NCBI RefSeq assembly: GCF_033807575.1
Contig: NC_084727.1
Location: 3,782,001-3,846,000, forward strand
From: Cydia pomonella
Lineage: Eukaryota > Arthropoda > Insecta > Lepidoptera > Tortricidae
Length of the DNA: 64,000 nt
Direction of reading: 5' to 3'
This document shows, in pieces, positions 46,734 through 58,363 of this stretch (position 1 is the first letter of the stretch; each line of letters begins with the position of its first letter). Made by a program: the position numbers and the translations under genes. A model generated the notes under the pieces. It was not told where the DNA came from and did no database searches. It saw only the letters and a program-made list of their open reading frames with translations.

Positions 46734-48229
46734 TTGTTGCTGCTGGGGCTGTGCCAATGTCAAGAGGAGATCGTGAGGAACGACTTCGAAGGACCAAATG
46801 AGGACGGCTCTTACAAGTTCGCTTATCAGACACGTAAGTATACGATTTCAGTGACACTGTGTTTGTACACACAGCTGCAGAGATAATTGACCCCCCTGCA
46901 AACAAATTTCTTAACAGGAGGGTCAGTTATCTTTACAGCTGAATGTAGGTACACGCTTGACGGAACTGGTGGAACGTGTTATTGGGCACAGGCGAAAATT
47001 CAGCTCGAGAACGTTTGTTCATTGTAGTATTCATAAGACTATAAGCTTGTTAAATGTTTACTGGTGAGGAAATATTTAGGTACAGTCACGTCTGGAAATA
47101 TCGATACGAAAATTGTGCCAAATATATATATACACTACCTTAATATATGGGCAATAAAGTCGTTTATACATATTTTTGGCACATTTATTAGTATCGATAT
47201 TTTCAGACGTGACCGTACACTAGGGTATATGTATTCCGGACTCGGAGTGATAATACAGCCTAAAAATATGACCGAAAGAGAAGTCAAACTAGAGGGTTGC
47301 ATCTCGTTTTAAGACAGCGCTGACATCGTAAGACAATAATACCAACATTACAATAAGTAAATACCTATATCAATTTATGTTAATACTGTAAGTAATCCGA
47401 GTGAGACACAGTCCTCTGGTTTGATTCGCTCTTTTGGATCGTTTTCTGTTAGCCGGGTATTTTTTAAGGAGTTGTGTTGTTACAGAGGGTGGCATCTACC
47501 ACGAGCAACGTGGTTCACTACAGGGCCAAGAACCGGCGTTGGTGGTCGAGGGTCAATACCAGTACACGGCGCCCGACGGACAGGTACATCTCTCTCCGTG
47601 GCAATTATTCAGGCTTCGTAGCACAGAGAATTTGAAATAGAAGTGGATTGTCAAACAAAAAATTTTGCCCCAGTAAATTTACTGCCATATTTAGGCATAT
47701 GATTAAAACTATTAGAACGCCATTTGACTTTGATCCTTATTTCACTGATATGTGTTGAATATCAAAAAGTGGCGCCATCTTACTGGGCATCGGCTAACGG
47801 TTGTGGTGCCATCGCTCGAATCGATGCCGCCTTGGCCTTTGATCTATTAGATGGCGCCACTTGTTGATATTTAGCAAATTAAACACATATCAGTGAAAGG
47901 ATAAGGATCAAAGTCAAATAGCGTTCTAAAAGTTTTAATCATGTGTCGAAAGATGGCAGTAAATTTACTGTGGCTACAAAGTTTTCTTTGACAATCCACC
48001 TCTATTTCTATTGTGACAAAAAAACCTCCTTTATGTAGGTACCTGCTACGTCCCCTTAGTTTAATATTTTTATTCAATTTTCCAGGTGATAAACGTGATC
48101 TACAGAGCAGACGAAAACGGTTTCCAAGCGACGGGTGACCACCTCCCTACTCCACCGCCCATCCCGCCAGCGATACAGCGCGCCCTCGACTATTTGAAGA
48201 GTCTACCGCCGTCGGAGAATGACTATTAG
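46734..48229 (+). CDS. RR-1 type cuticle protein
   Basis: Three exons are seen. 46734-46833 (acceptor TTTTTGTTCCAG) starts LLLLGLCQCQEEIVRNDFEG and ends in phase 1. 47486-47583 follows TGTTGTTACAG. 48086-48229 ends in TAG. The product contains YKFAYQT, QEPALVVEGQYQYTAPDGQ and VINVIYRADENGFQATGDHL, the Rebers-Riddiford RR-1 chitin-binding consensus of soft cuticle, and ends PTPPPIPPAIQRALDYLKS. The protein is secreted; residues LLLLGLCQC are the end of a signal peptide whose start lies on an upstream exon. A candidate is 27721-27744, though a nearer one may exist. A foldback MITE fills much of the second intron. Confidence 0.93.
47622..48010. mobile_element. Foldback MITE, family A, in the cuticle-gene intron
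   Basis: GAGAATTTGAAATAGAAGTG at the left and GACAATCCACCTCTATTTC at the right are the family ends. GTGGCGCCATC and GATGGCGCCAC pair inside. It occupies most of the 502-bp intron. Confidence 0.85.
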
Positions 48230-48714
48230 ATCTATATTGAGATTATTGAGGCTTCCCTACATGGTGATATTAAGATTTTTTTTACAAGATTGTTCAGTAT
48301 TTTGATCCATTTCGTGACCCAGCCGCGTTAAGTGCTACTTCAACTATGGCGCTCGTATATATTTTTATTGTATGTTTCTAATGTAAATGTGAATGTTACA
48401 AATTATTATAATTTATTTAAATATTAGTGCAATATTCAGTGATATATGTACATAAAAACGAGATTACTATTTACTTACTTATATACATTTTAGATATTTT
48501 TCAGATAGCTTGTATATTTTCATTGCAGGGTCGCGCTTTATGTCTTTTGTACTATATTTGTTCTACTGAGATACTTACCAATATTCATTCATTACTTAGG
48601 TTTTATAGTAAAAAAACATTATTTTAGATGAGTCGTAGAAAAAGTATTCAAAAGCATCACATTCGAACACATTCGTGGCAGCCTTGGAATTCGTGACGTA
48701 GCGGCCATATAAGC
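48230..48714. other. Cuticle gene 3' flank
   Basis: It probably includes the 3' UTR. I see no clear AATAAA close to the stop and no other gene. Confidence 0.35.
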
Positions 48715-48930
48715 CGCAGACCAGTAGACTACGTCGGAAATAGATGCCTCAACCTCACTGTCCAAGGCCCTAGATCACGCGGCCGCGGTAGGCCTAAGAA
48801 GCGCTGGCTGGAGGTCGTGAGAGCGGACATGGTGGAGAGCAATCTCACATCTGAGGATGCCGAAGATCGGGCAAAGTGGAGAAGATTAAGTAGGAGAGCG
48901 GACCCTGGCGCTAGGCCGGGAAAACGCTAG
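48715..48930 (+). mobile_element. RTE-like LINE C-terminal fragment
   Basis: The frame reads RRPVDYVGNRCLNLTVQG, then RGRPKKRWLEVVRADM and EDRAKWRRLSRRADP, stop TAG at 48928. This is the C-terminus of RTE-type LINEs of a lineage different from the 8-10 kb element. Confidence 0.8.
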
Positions 48931-49270
48931 GTTGAAGAAGAGTCGTAGAAAATGTATTGTATACAATGGTGATATAATCAAGCTTTTCAATCTCGTATCT
49001 TACTTAGGCAACTCAGCAAGCTTCGGTGCCTAAACACGGTACTCGACTGAAAAACTATTATATGACGATTGTATAAAATACTATTTAAGGTTATAAATTG
49101 TATGGAGATGCCAGAAGTCACCGCCCACCGTATACAAGCTATATGAAAAATACTAAAAGATTACCAATATGTCCTTATTAGCAATTAATAAAATAAGTTT
49201 CTCTTCTAGAAAATTCCCCTTTCCAGACAATACTAAAATGAGAGTACAAACTCAGTTGGTTATTATTTTG
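48931..49270. other. No gene seen
   Basis: AT-rich unassigned sequence. Confidence 0.35.
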
Positions 49271-49405
49271 CAGTGTTGGCCGAACGTTATTAATTGCAAT
49301 AATCATTATAAGTTGGACCGTAATGGACCGATAAAGTTTACGGTTCAATTTATAGTGGTTAATGGCCCATAATGGCTACTTGCATTAACGTTTCGACCAA
49401 CACTG
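49271..49405. mobile_element. hAT-type MITE, 135 bp
   Basis: CAGTGTTGGCCGAACGTTA at the left mirrors TAACGTTTCGACCAACACTG at the right. Perfect 8-bp target duplications TTATTTTG flank it (49263-49270, 49406-49413). Confidence 0.92.
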
Positions 49406-49555
49406 TTATTTTGTTATATTAATATTAAGTTTTGTAGAATTTGTAAGGCTGCGCTGAGCACGCCAGATGAGATGAGCTGCGTACAGTTGCATGATGTATC
49501 GGAGTAGTTAAGAGGGAAGAATAGCTTTGCGATCCCAACGAAATAACGGTCATTT

Positions 49556-49620
49556 TTCAATGAAATTCCATTTCGGGAGAAAACATTTTACAATGAAATT
49601 CCATTTCGGGAGAAAACGGG
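49556..49620. repeat. 32-bp tandem duplication
   Basis: CAATGAAATTCCATTTCGGG followed by AGAAAAC occurs twice back to back. Confidence 0.8.
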
Positions 49621-50235
49621 TTTCAGTAATTTGTTAAGATTACAAATCACTTTGATTTTAATGTCGATCGCTTCAGCATAATATATTCTATGTTTAGAGG
49701 TTTCAAATTTTGCAAATTTAAAAAAGAAAGGGAAACCCATAAACCTAGTTTTTTATTGTGTTAATAACATACTAAAAATTATTTTCTCTTTTTTTATGGA
49801 CGAGCATGTGGTATACATACTTCCCTCTTAAGGTACTCATAAATATCTGAACATGCACTTTTACGTCTCGATAATAGGCTTGTTTAGAAATTGTAACCGT
49901 GTATTGAAACCGTGGCCGCTCAGATATTATAGGCTATTACAGTCAGCATCAAATAAGTGGCCAATTATATGGAATTGGAAACCCGTTCTAGATGGTAATA
50001 GACCGCGAGCCAGGAACAGATTTCCATGACCAATCGCCTTCCGGGCGATTACTCGTATAGTGGTTATCAGCTATGTATGATGAACCCTCGTGGACGTCAG
50101 CTGCCGCTCCGTTGGTGGGTTGAGGATTCGCCCGCCGGAACACGTAAAACAAAATGTGAATTAATGTGTTTGTTGTGAATTAAATAAATTAAGTTTTACG
50201 CATACTTTGCGGACATAAGTGATAAGGCGTATTAA
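49621..50235. other. No gene seen
   Basis: It contains GTACTCATAAATATCTGAAC near 49834, shared with the repeat at 37235. Otherwise unassigned. Confidence 0.35.
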
Positions 50236-50505
50236 ATTTTTACATGTTCATGTGACCAGCTGACGGCGTTTCCGCCCCGATACAACCGGCTGACGGTTTT
50301 TTATATATATTTAATATAGCACCTAAACTATCATCTGACACAATATTAATCGGGAGGCAATGACTAAAAAAAAAAACATTTTTTTACATGTTCGTGTCGT
50401 AAAACTGGTGGTCTTTCCACTGCGATACAACCGGCTGACTATTTTTTTAAATTCATGATAGCATCTTAACTGTCATCTGACAGAGTATCCGCCGGGAGGC
50501 GATGA
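50236..50505. repeat. Degenerate tandem duplication, about 145-bp unit
   Basis: GATACAACCGGCTGAC occurs at 50279 and 50423. Each is followed by TATCATCTGACA or TGTCATCTGACA and CGGGAGGC. Confidence 0.65.
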
Positions 50506-50734
50506 CTGACGATATATGCCCTTAGCCCGCGGACTATAACACTTTGGCCATTACCATTTATTTGATGTTGACTGTACATCAGTCTAGTTGGCGTTAGCGG
50601 TCTTAGCATTAGATGCGGGTCCGCATGCCAGGTCGACGTGAGCGGGACATCGCTATATACGTACATAGTCTTGTCTCGCTCACATACTGGTGCGGCGTGC
50701 GGATACGCATCGGTGGGACGTGGGACAAACGCGT

Positions 50735-50985
50735 AAACCGCATATATACTCTTTTCAGGTATTTAACTAAAAGTAAACAAAATTTTCCCTCAAATGGCTC
50801 CTTAAGCCAGTTGAGGGTAGATAAAAACATTACATGATCAAATAATGTAGATTAAAATCAGATGCTTCAGTGACAGATCCAGGCGGTTTTGTATTTGGTT
50901 GGTTAACCAATAAATGTTATAACTACCCGAAAATGTACAAATAGTTTGTTTACTTTTATTTAAATACCTAAAGATACAGAGGATA
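50735..50985. mobile_element. TA-type MITE, family D
   Basis: GGTATTTAACTAAAAGTAAA at the left mirrors TTTACTTTTATTTAAATACC at the right. GGTTGGTTAACCAATAAATG lies in the middle. The same family is at 57880-58121 with a clear TA target duplication. Confidence 0.75.
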
Positions 50986-51906
50986 TTAGAGCCCGCCCTG
51001 ACCCCACATTAAAATGCACATAAGGTTGTTGTAAATAAAGTTTTTTGTGTATAATTGTTTTTATAAATAGAATTGGAATCTAAAATAAAAATATTATCTA
51101 ATGTGCATTGTTTTTATTGTATGTTATTGTCCATTTGTAAATAAATAAAACAATTCGCTAAGATCTGTGTTGTTTTCTAAGTATTCAATAAGTCTTATAA
51201 TTCACTTAAAAATACACCGTAAAATATACATGGAAAATATTATTCCAAGTAAGAAACACCCAAAGGGACGCGTGATAATTTGTTATATATCGTCAGGTGA
51301 CAAAAACTCACTAATTACTAACCAGTAATACAAATATCAACCTAATTTTAGTAGGTATATGATTCACTATGGCTATGAACTTGTTTGTGGTGGTTATGGG
51401 ACACGCGTTTGCATCGGCGGCCGGAGTCAACTGAAGCACGCGCGGGCGCCGCGCTCATATTTATGCAGCGGTTGGAGCGAGACAGAAGAGAGGGCGTGCT
51501 ACTCTCACATGCGTAATAGTGAGAGTCTCCTCACAAAATTGCTGGATTTTGAATCCTAAATTGCTGCATTTTGATCTACCCGTCTTACGTGTTAGAAATT
51601 AGACAGAAGACATGCTATTGCGATCGCTACAAACGCGATGTTAGTCGAAGGGTAGAATAGATATTGATATTCTAGGATACCTATATGTATTTCTGTTTTT
51701 AGCAATATCGGAAATAGTATACAAGGCGGCAGTTCAATACAACAAATGTTCATATACCGTTTGACCTGATCTCTCCCCTTGAACTAACCCACTTCCCTAA
51801 CGTCATTAACCAGACATCTTAGACCTTGCACTTCTAAAGAACGTATCGATGACGATGCGTTCTTTAGAAGTGCAAGGTTTAATTATTAAACATCCGGTAT
51901 ACATGT
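50986..51906. other. No gene recognised
   Basis: A 66-codon open frame at 51359 has no domain. TTCTTTAGAAGTGCAAGGT at 51860 mirrors ACCTTGCACTTCTAAAGAA at 51823, a 19-bp perfect inverted repeat just before the next gene's stop. Confidence 0.45.
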
Positions 51907-54260
51907 TTACTTAAAACACGTTAACTCTTTAACAGCCGCTTCTTTATCTTTCTGCCTTTTCTTACAAAAATATATCCCGTGTCTCACTTGGTTCCTGTGC
52001 CCCGGTAAACCGCAGTACGAACAAACAGGTAACTTCTTATTACTACCGCCTTGTATACTTTCTACCGCGTTAACTTGATCCTCTTTTGAATCAACAAGAT
52101 TCAAATGATCCATATCACTTTCAGTTTGACTCTCCATTTTACAATTACAAATTTCCATGTAAACTTCTTTTAATTTAGGATCAAGCACAGAATTATTTGG
52201 TATACAATAAGCACATTTTTTAATGGTTTTTGAGTATGGTTCGGTTTTTAATTGTCGTTTCGGGCATGAGTAAACGCCTTGTTTGCATTCGTTTTTGTGA
52301 CCTAAGTCACCACAGTAAGAACATGTGGTGGGCTTACGTTTTTTACTAGTTTCTTTATCACTATGTCCATCTTGTTCAATCTTTAGATCCAATAGAATCT
52401 TAGGCTCCGTTTGGTCGCCTTCAACTTTGGAAGTACCGCTCTGATTAGAATTATTTGTTACTTCTTCAGCGCGATTAGGTATGGGGCAGAGTATATCTTG
52501 AAATTCAGGTGACACATATTTTCTGATGTTCTCGTACAAATATTTCTGCCGTTCCAAAGATAACCGTTGTGGTTCAATAATTTTTGGCATATTTAAATCA
52601 AATTTTATGTCAATTATCCTAAACGCGGCCGAAAAATTGTTGGGTGACGATTTAGAACACATGACTGAACATGGATTTAACGATTCTGTTTTAAAGTGGT
52701 TGTACATAAGTAACTCCGGTACCGACGCCGGGACGTGGGCTGTAAAGAACTCCCTCCAATTATAATTGTTGACGTAACTCTCTCCAGTCTCGTTTGCGAC
52801 CATAACACTAGTTATAGACCCAGACGTAACTGCATTGGCAGCTATCTCACACACATGCTCTAGACAAGAAGCGTTCGATTCCCGAAATATCGACTTAAAC
52901 AGTCCGAAATAAAGATCTGGGGCGAAGTTAGAATGCCCTGACGGGAGGAACGATAGTTGGAAGCTTTTGTGTAAACCTGATAAAACTCTCCAAACCGCGT
53001 ATTGAATTAAAGTATTATTCTTGCATAGATTCGTTGAGTGACATACCACGTGGGTCTCCCCTAAAGCGAAATTTTCAAAGAAATTATGCAGAAGGGATAT
53101 CAGCAAGATAATACCCTTAGGAACATACTCAGGAATGACATACAGTACGAATTTATCCAGAGGTTCTATAGCTACGCCGAACAGAGACACTTTGTAATTG
53201 TTAAGAAAGTCTTGAGGCCCGGTTTGATCAGGATTGTGAGGGAGATGGATTTGCTGGAGGTAGTCGAAGGAGTAATGCGCTAAGCCTTCATAACTGCAAG
53301 GAGCATGTTGACCTAAAGACAAACTATTCATCATCACCGAAGGAGTGATCTGCGCTATGATATTTTGATAATAACCCCTTTGCATTTGGACATCATTTAG
53401 ATGATCTAACGCGTCTCCCAGGCATTTCTTTTTGTCATTTTCTGTCTGAGATTCCGATAATTCACTGACGAAATCATCACATGTTACACAAGGATTTGAA
53501 GGTACACTGACTGTCACGTTAGGACAGAAGTCGTCCCAACATTTGTACCACAATGGTCGCCTGAGGGGATATGTATTGTTCCGTGTACACGCTCTGACAT
53601 ACCGTTCGTACAAGGACGTTCTGGTCACACTACTCGGCAGTATATGCAAATCAGTTTTGGTAAGCGACCTACCTGGTAAAACTAGGGAATTTTGCTCGGA
53701 AAAGTTATTAATAAACGCGATCACGTCAGCCTTCTGTTGCCTCGTCATTAAAGGTTTTTTACAATGATGCGTTAAAGATTCTACTCCCCTCGCTTTAAAA
53801 CACTTTAGTATTTTCTCGTATTTTGTATTTGTAAGTCCGCCGTATACGAAAAGGAAGAATTTCTTGCAGACAGGCGTTCCCCTAAACCAGTAGGCTACAT
53901 GCGCCCTCGATTGTTTTTCTCTTTTATTATTTAAGCCTATTCTCGCTGTGGCACTTATGGCGCCCAACAGCATTAGATTCAAGTGATTAATATGGTGGTA
54001 GCAGTAATAATTTTGTTCTAAACAGTCTAATCTTGATTTGAGAACTTGATTTCTATCAAACTTGTCTAGGCATGAAAGTCTGCAACCACATCCGGTATTG
54101 AAGAACATAGTTGCCTCGTCTAAGTCTATAATATCTCTGTCTGGTATTTCGAAGAGGCTGTCTAAACTATTATCTTTTTCTTCACGAGGGATACTTTTGT
54201 AATATTCTTCTCGAAATTTCGCAGCGACGCTGTCGGAACTGCAGGCGTAAGTATATTGAT
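51907..54260 (-). CDS. Transposase-related protein with two C-terminal zinc motifs
   Basis: The minus-strand exon starts at 54260 after the acceptor GTTTTATTTCAG, phase 1, and stops at 51907-51909. It gives about 783 residues; the first internal Met is at 54108. The front has an acidic stretch (FEIPDRDIIDLDEA) and a cysteine cluster TGCGCRLSC. The middle (SLFGVAIEPLDKFV, LLHNFFENFALGETH, LIQYAVWRVLSGLHKS, SGHSNFAPDLYFGLFKSIF) matches DDE-like transposon proteins widespread in invertebrates. Relatives, as I recall them, have ADNC-GQNKNN before the IQY segment; here it reads CHSTNLCKNN, so the acidic residue is lost. The C-terminus has two motifs C-x2-C-x4-H-x10-C (CSYCGDLGHKNE and CSYCGLPGHRNQ). 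The long intact frame with a lost active site suggests domestication. A 5' exon is not identified. Confidence 0.75.
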
Positions 54261-54354
54261 CTGAAATAAAACAATTTCAAATGGAAAATTATGAGCACAT
54301 AAAATGTTTCATGCACACTAATAAAATAAAATCTTTCGCCCCTCCCTCCCCCTC

Positions 54355-54535
54355 CCCCTTTTATGTGCTACAGACAGCAACTGATGTTTGAAGTCGATGC
54401 CAAGCCATATATTACAGTACCGGTCAATAATACTCCCAAACAGCTAAGGGACAGCTTTCTTCGATAGTGTGTTGAAGCTTTCAAAATTTGGCTTGGCACC
54501 GATTTCAAACATATCAGTTGCTAGCACATACGAAA
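54355..54535. mobile_element. Foldback element, about 170 bp
   Basis: AGCAACTGATGTTTGAAGTC, then GATGCCAAGCC, mirrors GGCTTGGCACCGATTTCAAA, then CATATCAGTTGCT. Confidence 0.8.
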
Positions 54536-54584
54536 AGGAAAATAGTTTACTTTATCCTTTTTGAAGCCTGTTTTTAAGGTTCCG

Positions 54585-54870
54585 TAGCCAAATGGCAAAA
54601 AACGGAACCCTTATAGATACGAAGACAGACGGACATGGCGACATGTCCGTCTGTCTGTCCGTTTATGTCACTTCTAAAATAAGAGAATGATAAAATTGAT
54701 AAACTTAAAAAAAAATATGATGTACATTACCATGCAAACTTCCACCGAAAATTGGTTTGAACGAGATCTGGTAAGTAGTTTTTTTTTTTAAAAACGTCAT
54801 AAATGGTACGGAACCCTTCATGGGCGAGTCCGACTTGCACTTGGCCGCTTTTTTTTAACAAGAAATGTAT
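54585..54870 (-). repeat. Dispersed repeat with AGTGCAAGTCGGACTCGCC
   Basis: On the minus strand it reads AAGTGCAAGTCGGACTCGCC and GAAGGGTTCCGTACCATTTA. The GGAACCCTTATAG and GTCTGTCTGTCC words link it to copies at 22.7, 30.8 and 62.0 kb. A 66-codon open frame here is part of the repeat. Confidence 0.7.
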
Positions 54871-55140
54871 TTCTTTTGTAATAGTATTGTTTCCACTACG
54901 CATATTTAACCCGTTGGAGTAATTCAAAAATTCGAATTCAATTCTATTTACTTTATATTATGACACTAAGTCAAATTACAATTCAATTGTCAATAATGAA
55001 TTCAACATTGCATTACTGAATCGTGAGTTAGATTGGAGTTTACTTTACATTACTGTTTATTATTTACTTGTAATTTTCTGGTATAGTAACGGCTCCTATA
55101 TTAATAATATTAGCCTTGGTTCTGCAGATTATTATATAAT

Positions 55141-55415
55141 AAATAATAATAATAAATAAATAAATATTATAGGACATTATTACACAAATTGACTAAGTCC
55201 CACAGTAAGCTCAATAAGGCTTGTGTTGAGGGTACTAAGACAACGATATATATAATATATAAATATTTATAAATACTTAAATACATTGAAAACACCCATG
55301 ACTCAGGAATAAATATCCATGCTCATCACACGAATAAATGCCCTTACCAGGATTTGAACCCGGGACCATCAGCTTCGTAGGCAGGGTCACTACCAACTAG
55401 GCCAAACCGGTCGTC
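55141..55415 (-). mobile_element. tRNA-derived SINE, copy 3, uninterrupted
   Basis: On the minus strand it runs from GACCGGTTTGGCCTAGTTGG through GGGTTCAAATCCTGGTAAGG (B box) to the tail GGACTTAGTCAATTTGTG and an A/T-rich end. The hotspot site reads GGGTACTAAGACAACG and is intact. Confidence 0.88.
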
Positions 55416-56129
55416 AAATATGTTTTCTTTAAGGACAAATAAATAAAACGTCAACATATATTCACATATTATATTATATAACATATATTTATGTCTGTCA
55501 CAATCAAATACAAATAATTAAATAATCTAGTTAATACCGGGTAGTAAAACAAAGCATAAAATGTATAAAACATACATCAACTAATTATACCGAACTGATT
55601 TTACGTGTAATTTTTTCACCACATTAACTGCAAAGTTGCATTTTGTCCAGATGTAAGGCAAAGAAATCAGATGCAAAAGGGTCTAGCCGCAATCCTATAG
55701 TGAAACTGCCCCTGGCTGAAATGTATACCTTTCTTAGAAGCGTTAATTGGTCTTATTATAAGATATCATTTTACAATATTTCAAGCCTGGAATCCCCTTG
55801 GTTTGGATAAAAAAAAATATATACATAAAATCTTTTTTAATTTTTCTAAGCTAAACTAATGGTTAGATTTCTTTGAAATTCGGATTATACATGGCACTAA
55901 TAGCAATACATTTTCAAAAAAAAATCAAAGTTCTAACTTATTTACAAAGGCCTATAAAAATATATTTTTTTGTTTTAAATTTTTTTTTTATTATTTACAA
56001 GAGGGCGACAACCTAAATTTTTAGGTATTCAATGCACAATACAATATTGTATGAAATATATTTTTTTCATAAAAATCCATCTGTGGCAACAAGATAAAAA
56101 TGTCTTACTAATGCAGGCCATTCGTCTTA

Positions 56130-56432
56130 CGACCATTAACCGTAAAATACAGATACATTCTTGGCATATGTCTAAGAAGGTATATAGATGCTTCATAAAG
56201 TATGATGGCGAAAAGACGGGAGTAGAAGCAATCGATCAATATTGTTGTGAATGTGCGAATGGGTTAAGAACAGTAGGTTGTTGTTCACATGTAGCGGCAA
56301 TTATATATTACTGTCGTATGGCAGATTTTTATCCAGAATTCCGCGGCCTAGCCATAAACTCTGTGCACTGTTCAAGACCGAAGCTATAAATGTTAGTATT
56401 AATACAGACAGTGACGAGGATGAGTAATTATA
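56130..56432 (+). pseudogene. SWIM zinc-finger remnant of the element's transposase
   Basis: The frame reads QIHSWHMSKKVYRCFIKYDG, then YCCECANGLRTVGCCSHVAA and IIYYCRM. The CxCx(n)CxH pattern is a SWIM finger, common at the C-terminus of MULE/KDZ-type and related transposases. It stops at 56387-56389. The acidic tail INTDSDEDE lies one frame over up to 56427, so a 1-nt frameshift has occurred. The DDE core is absent. Confidence 0.7.
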
Positions 56433-56510
56433 AGTGTTATTTTTAGGTGTAAATTGTAGGATTTTATTAAAATGTGCTTTACTTTTTTAGTTTCTTTTGA
56501 TACGTAATAT

Positions 56511-56694
56511 TTTTTAAGGCAGTATTGCGTATGTCATAATAGACCTCAGCTTCGCTTCGGCCGATAATTACATGTGTTCTGAGACATTTCATATTTTATT
56601 GGCCTCGGTATGTAATCTACTATTGCTGTACGTAAACAACTACTACGTAAACATTCCTATTATGAAATACGCAATACTGCATTAAAAAATATAT
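56511..56694. mobile_element. Small palindromic element nested in the transposon
   Basis: TTTTTTAAGGCAGTATTGCG, then TATGTCATAATAG, mirrors CTATTATGAAATACGCAATA, then CTGCATTAAAAAA. Confidence 0.75.
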
Positions 56695-57289
56695 ACCTAC
56701 TTAGTGTAAACAATTTTTCTGCTCGACTAGCTGCTGCTCGTTGATACCTACTAAATGGTTGTAAAGGCGGAAGTACACAATGAGCCAAATACGTTGGCCC
56801 AATGTGTAACCTACAGACGCCTTAAGTCGAATGGCCTGCATTAGTAAGACATTTTTTCCTTGTTGCCACAAATGGATTTTTATAAGAAAAAATATGTCAT
56901 ACAATATTGTATTGTGCATTAAATACCTAAAAATTGAGGTTGTCGCCCTCTCGTAAATAATAAAAATAAAAAATTTAAACAAAAAAAAATATTTTTATAG
57001 GCCTTTGTAAATAAGTTAGAACCTTGATTTTTTTTTATGTATTGCTATTAGTGCCATGTATAATCCGAATTTCAAAGAAATCTAACCATTAGTTTAGCTT
57101 AGAAAAATTAAAAAAGATTTTATGTATATATTTTTTTTTATCCAAACCAAGGGGATTCCAGGCTTGAAATATTGTAAAATGATATCTTATAATAAGACCA
57201 ATTAACGGTTCTAAGAAAGGTATACATTTCAGCCAGGGGCAGTTTCACTATAGGATTGCGGCTAGACCCTTTGATTTGTTTTCATGTGT

Positions 57290-57796
57290 TAGCTGGTAGA
57301 ATTGACTTTAAATGATCATTATGAATGATACATTTTTATTACGTTCATTGGTATTTGATTTGGTTTGATTTTTTTGGTATTTCATAGTTAGCATTATCCT
57401 CGCGTTGGTGTGGTGAAAAATTTTGGGTTCACTCGGAGGCAGTTTGTTTAACCCTCGTGCCTTGCTCGCTACGCTCGTGGTTCAATTTTGGAAGCTTTCG
57501 CTTGCTCGCCTATCAATATTAGCACGAGCGATTAAACAACAACTTTGCTCCCTTGTGAAACAAATGACAATTACTTAATGTAAAGACGTACGTGAGAAAA
57601 TCAACTTTTTCTTGTCACTCGTTGCCATAAATACAATCTCCTGTGGGTCACTATTACAACCCCAGTTTTACCAGACATGCATATTTGTGGTAGTTATCAT
57701 GGCTATTCCATAATATGCCATCTATTAAATACGTATTTTTTGGGACTTAAAGATGCAGTCTGGTCGCAATTAAAAACACACTGAGGGTCTTCGAAA
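57290..57796. repeat. Dispersed repeat (shared with 42795-43110 and 59640-59940)
   Basis: GCGTTGGTGTGGTGAAAAAT, TTTGTTTAACCCTCG, and further right ATCAACTTTTT with CACTCGTTGCCAT are shared with the other two sites. Confidence 0.55.
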
Positions 57797-58300
57797 ATAA
57801 ATAAATATTATAGTACATTATTACACAAATTGACTAAGTCCCACAGTAAGCTCAATAAGGCTTGTGTTGAGGGTACTTATAGTCTGTATCTTTAGGTATT
57901 TAAAAAAAGGTAAACAAACAATTTGTACACTTTCGGGTAGTTTTAATATTTATTGGTTAACCAACCAAATACAAAACCGCCTGGATCTGTCACTGAACGA
58001 CCTGACTTTAAACCTACATTATTTGATCATATAATGTTTTCATCTACCCTCAACTGCCTTGAGGAGCCATTTGAGGGTAGATTTTGTTTACCTTTTTTTA
58101 AATACCTAAAGATACAGACTATAGACAACGATATATATAATATATAAATATTTATAAATACTTAAATACATAGAAAACACCCATGACTCAGGAACAAATA
58201 TCCATGCTCATCACACGAATAAATGCCCTTACCAGGATTTGAACCCGGGACCATCAGCTTCGTAGGCAGGGTCACTAGCCACTAGGCCAAACCGGTCGTC
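57797..58300 (-). mobile_element. tRNA-derived SINE, copy 4, interrupted by a TA-type MITE
   Basis: The tail (57797-57879) and head (58122-58300) flank the MITE at 57880-58121. The head on the minus strand reads GACCGGTTTGGCCTAGTGGC and holds a B box. The copy sits directly at the end of the pogo-type coding exon. Confidence 0.9.
57880..58121. mobile_element. Family D MITE, 242 bp, TA target duplication
   Basis: TAGTCTGTATCTTTAGGTAT mirrors ATACCTAAAGATACAGACTA. TA flanks at 57878-57879 and 58122-58123 restore the SINE sequence GGGTACTTAGACAACG when removed. This fits Tc1/mariner-type mobilisation. Confidence 0.92.
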
Positions 58301-58363
58301 AAAAAAAAAATCTATTTAATCTTGATTTTGCTCGATTCCAACGTGATCGGCTAAACAACGCTA

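Larger units (their letters stand above)
55668..57272. mobile_element. DNA transposon with about 460-bp inverted terminal repeats
   Basis: The left arm (55668-56130) starts AAAGGGTCTAGCCGCAATCC. The right arm (56815-57272) is its near-exact reverse complement ending GGATTGCGGCTAGACCCTTT. The middle encodes a SWIM zinc finger. Arms differ by a few small changes, so the element is fairly young. Target duplications are not obvious. Confidence 0.88.

Noticed and set aside
54727..54927. Small antisense protein of 66 codons
   Set aside because: It lies wholly in a dispersed lepidopteran repeat.
55330..55415. tRNA gene (B box, tRNA-like head)
   Set aside because: The same sequence occurs six times with a shared tail and no full cloverleaf. 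It is a SINE.
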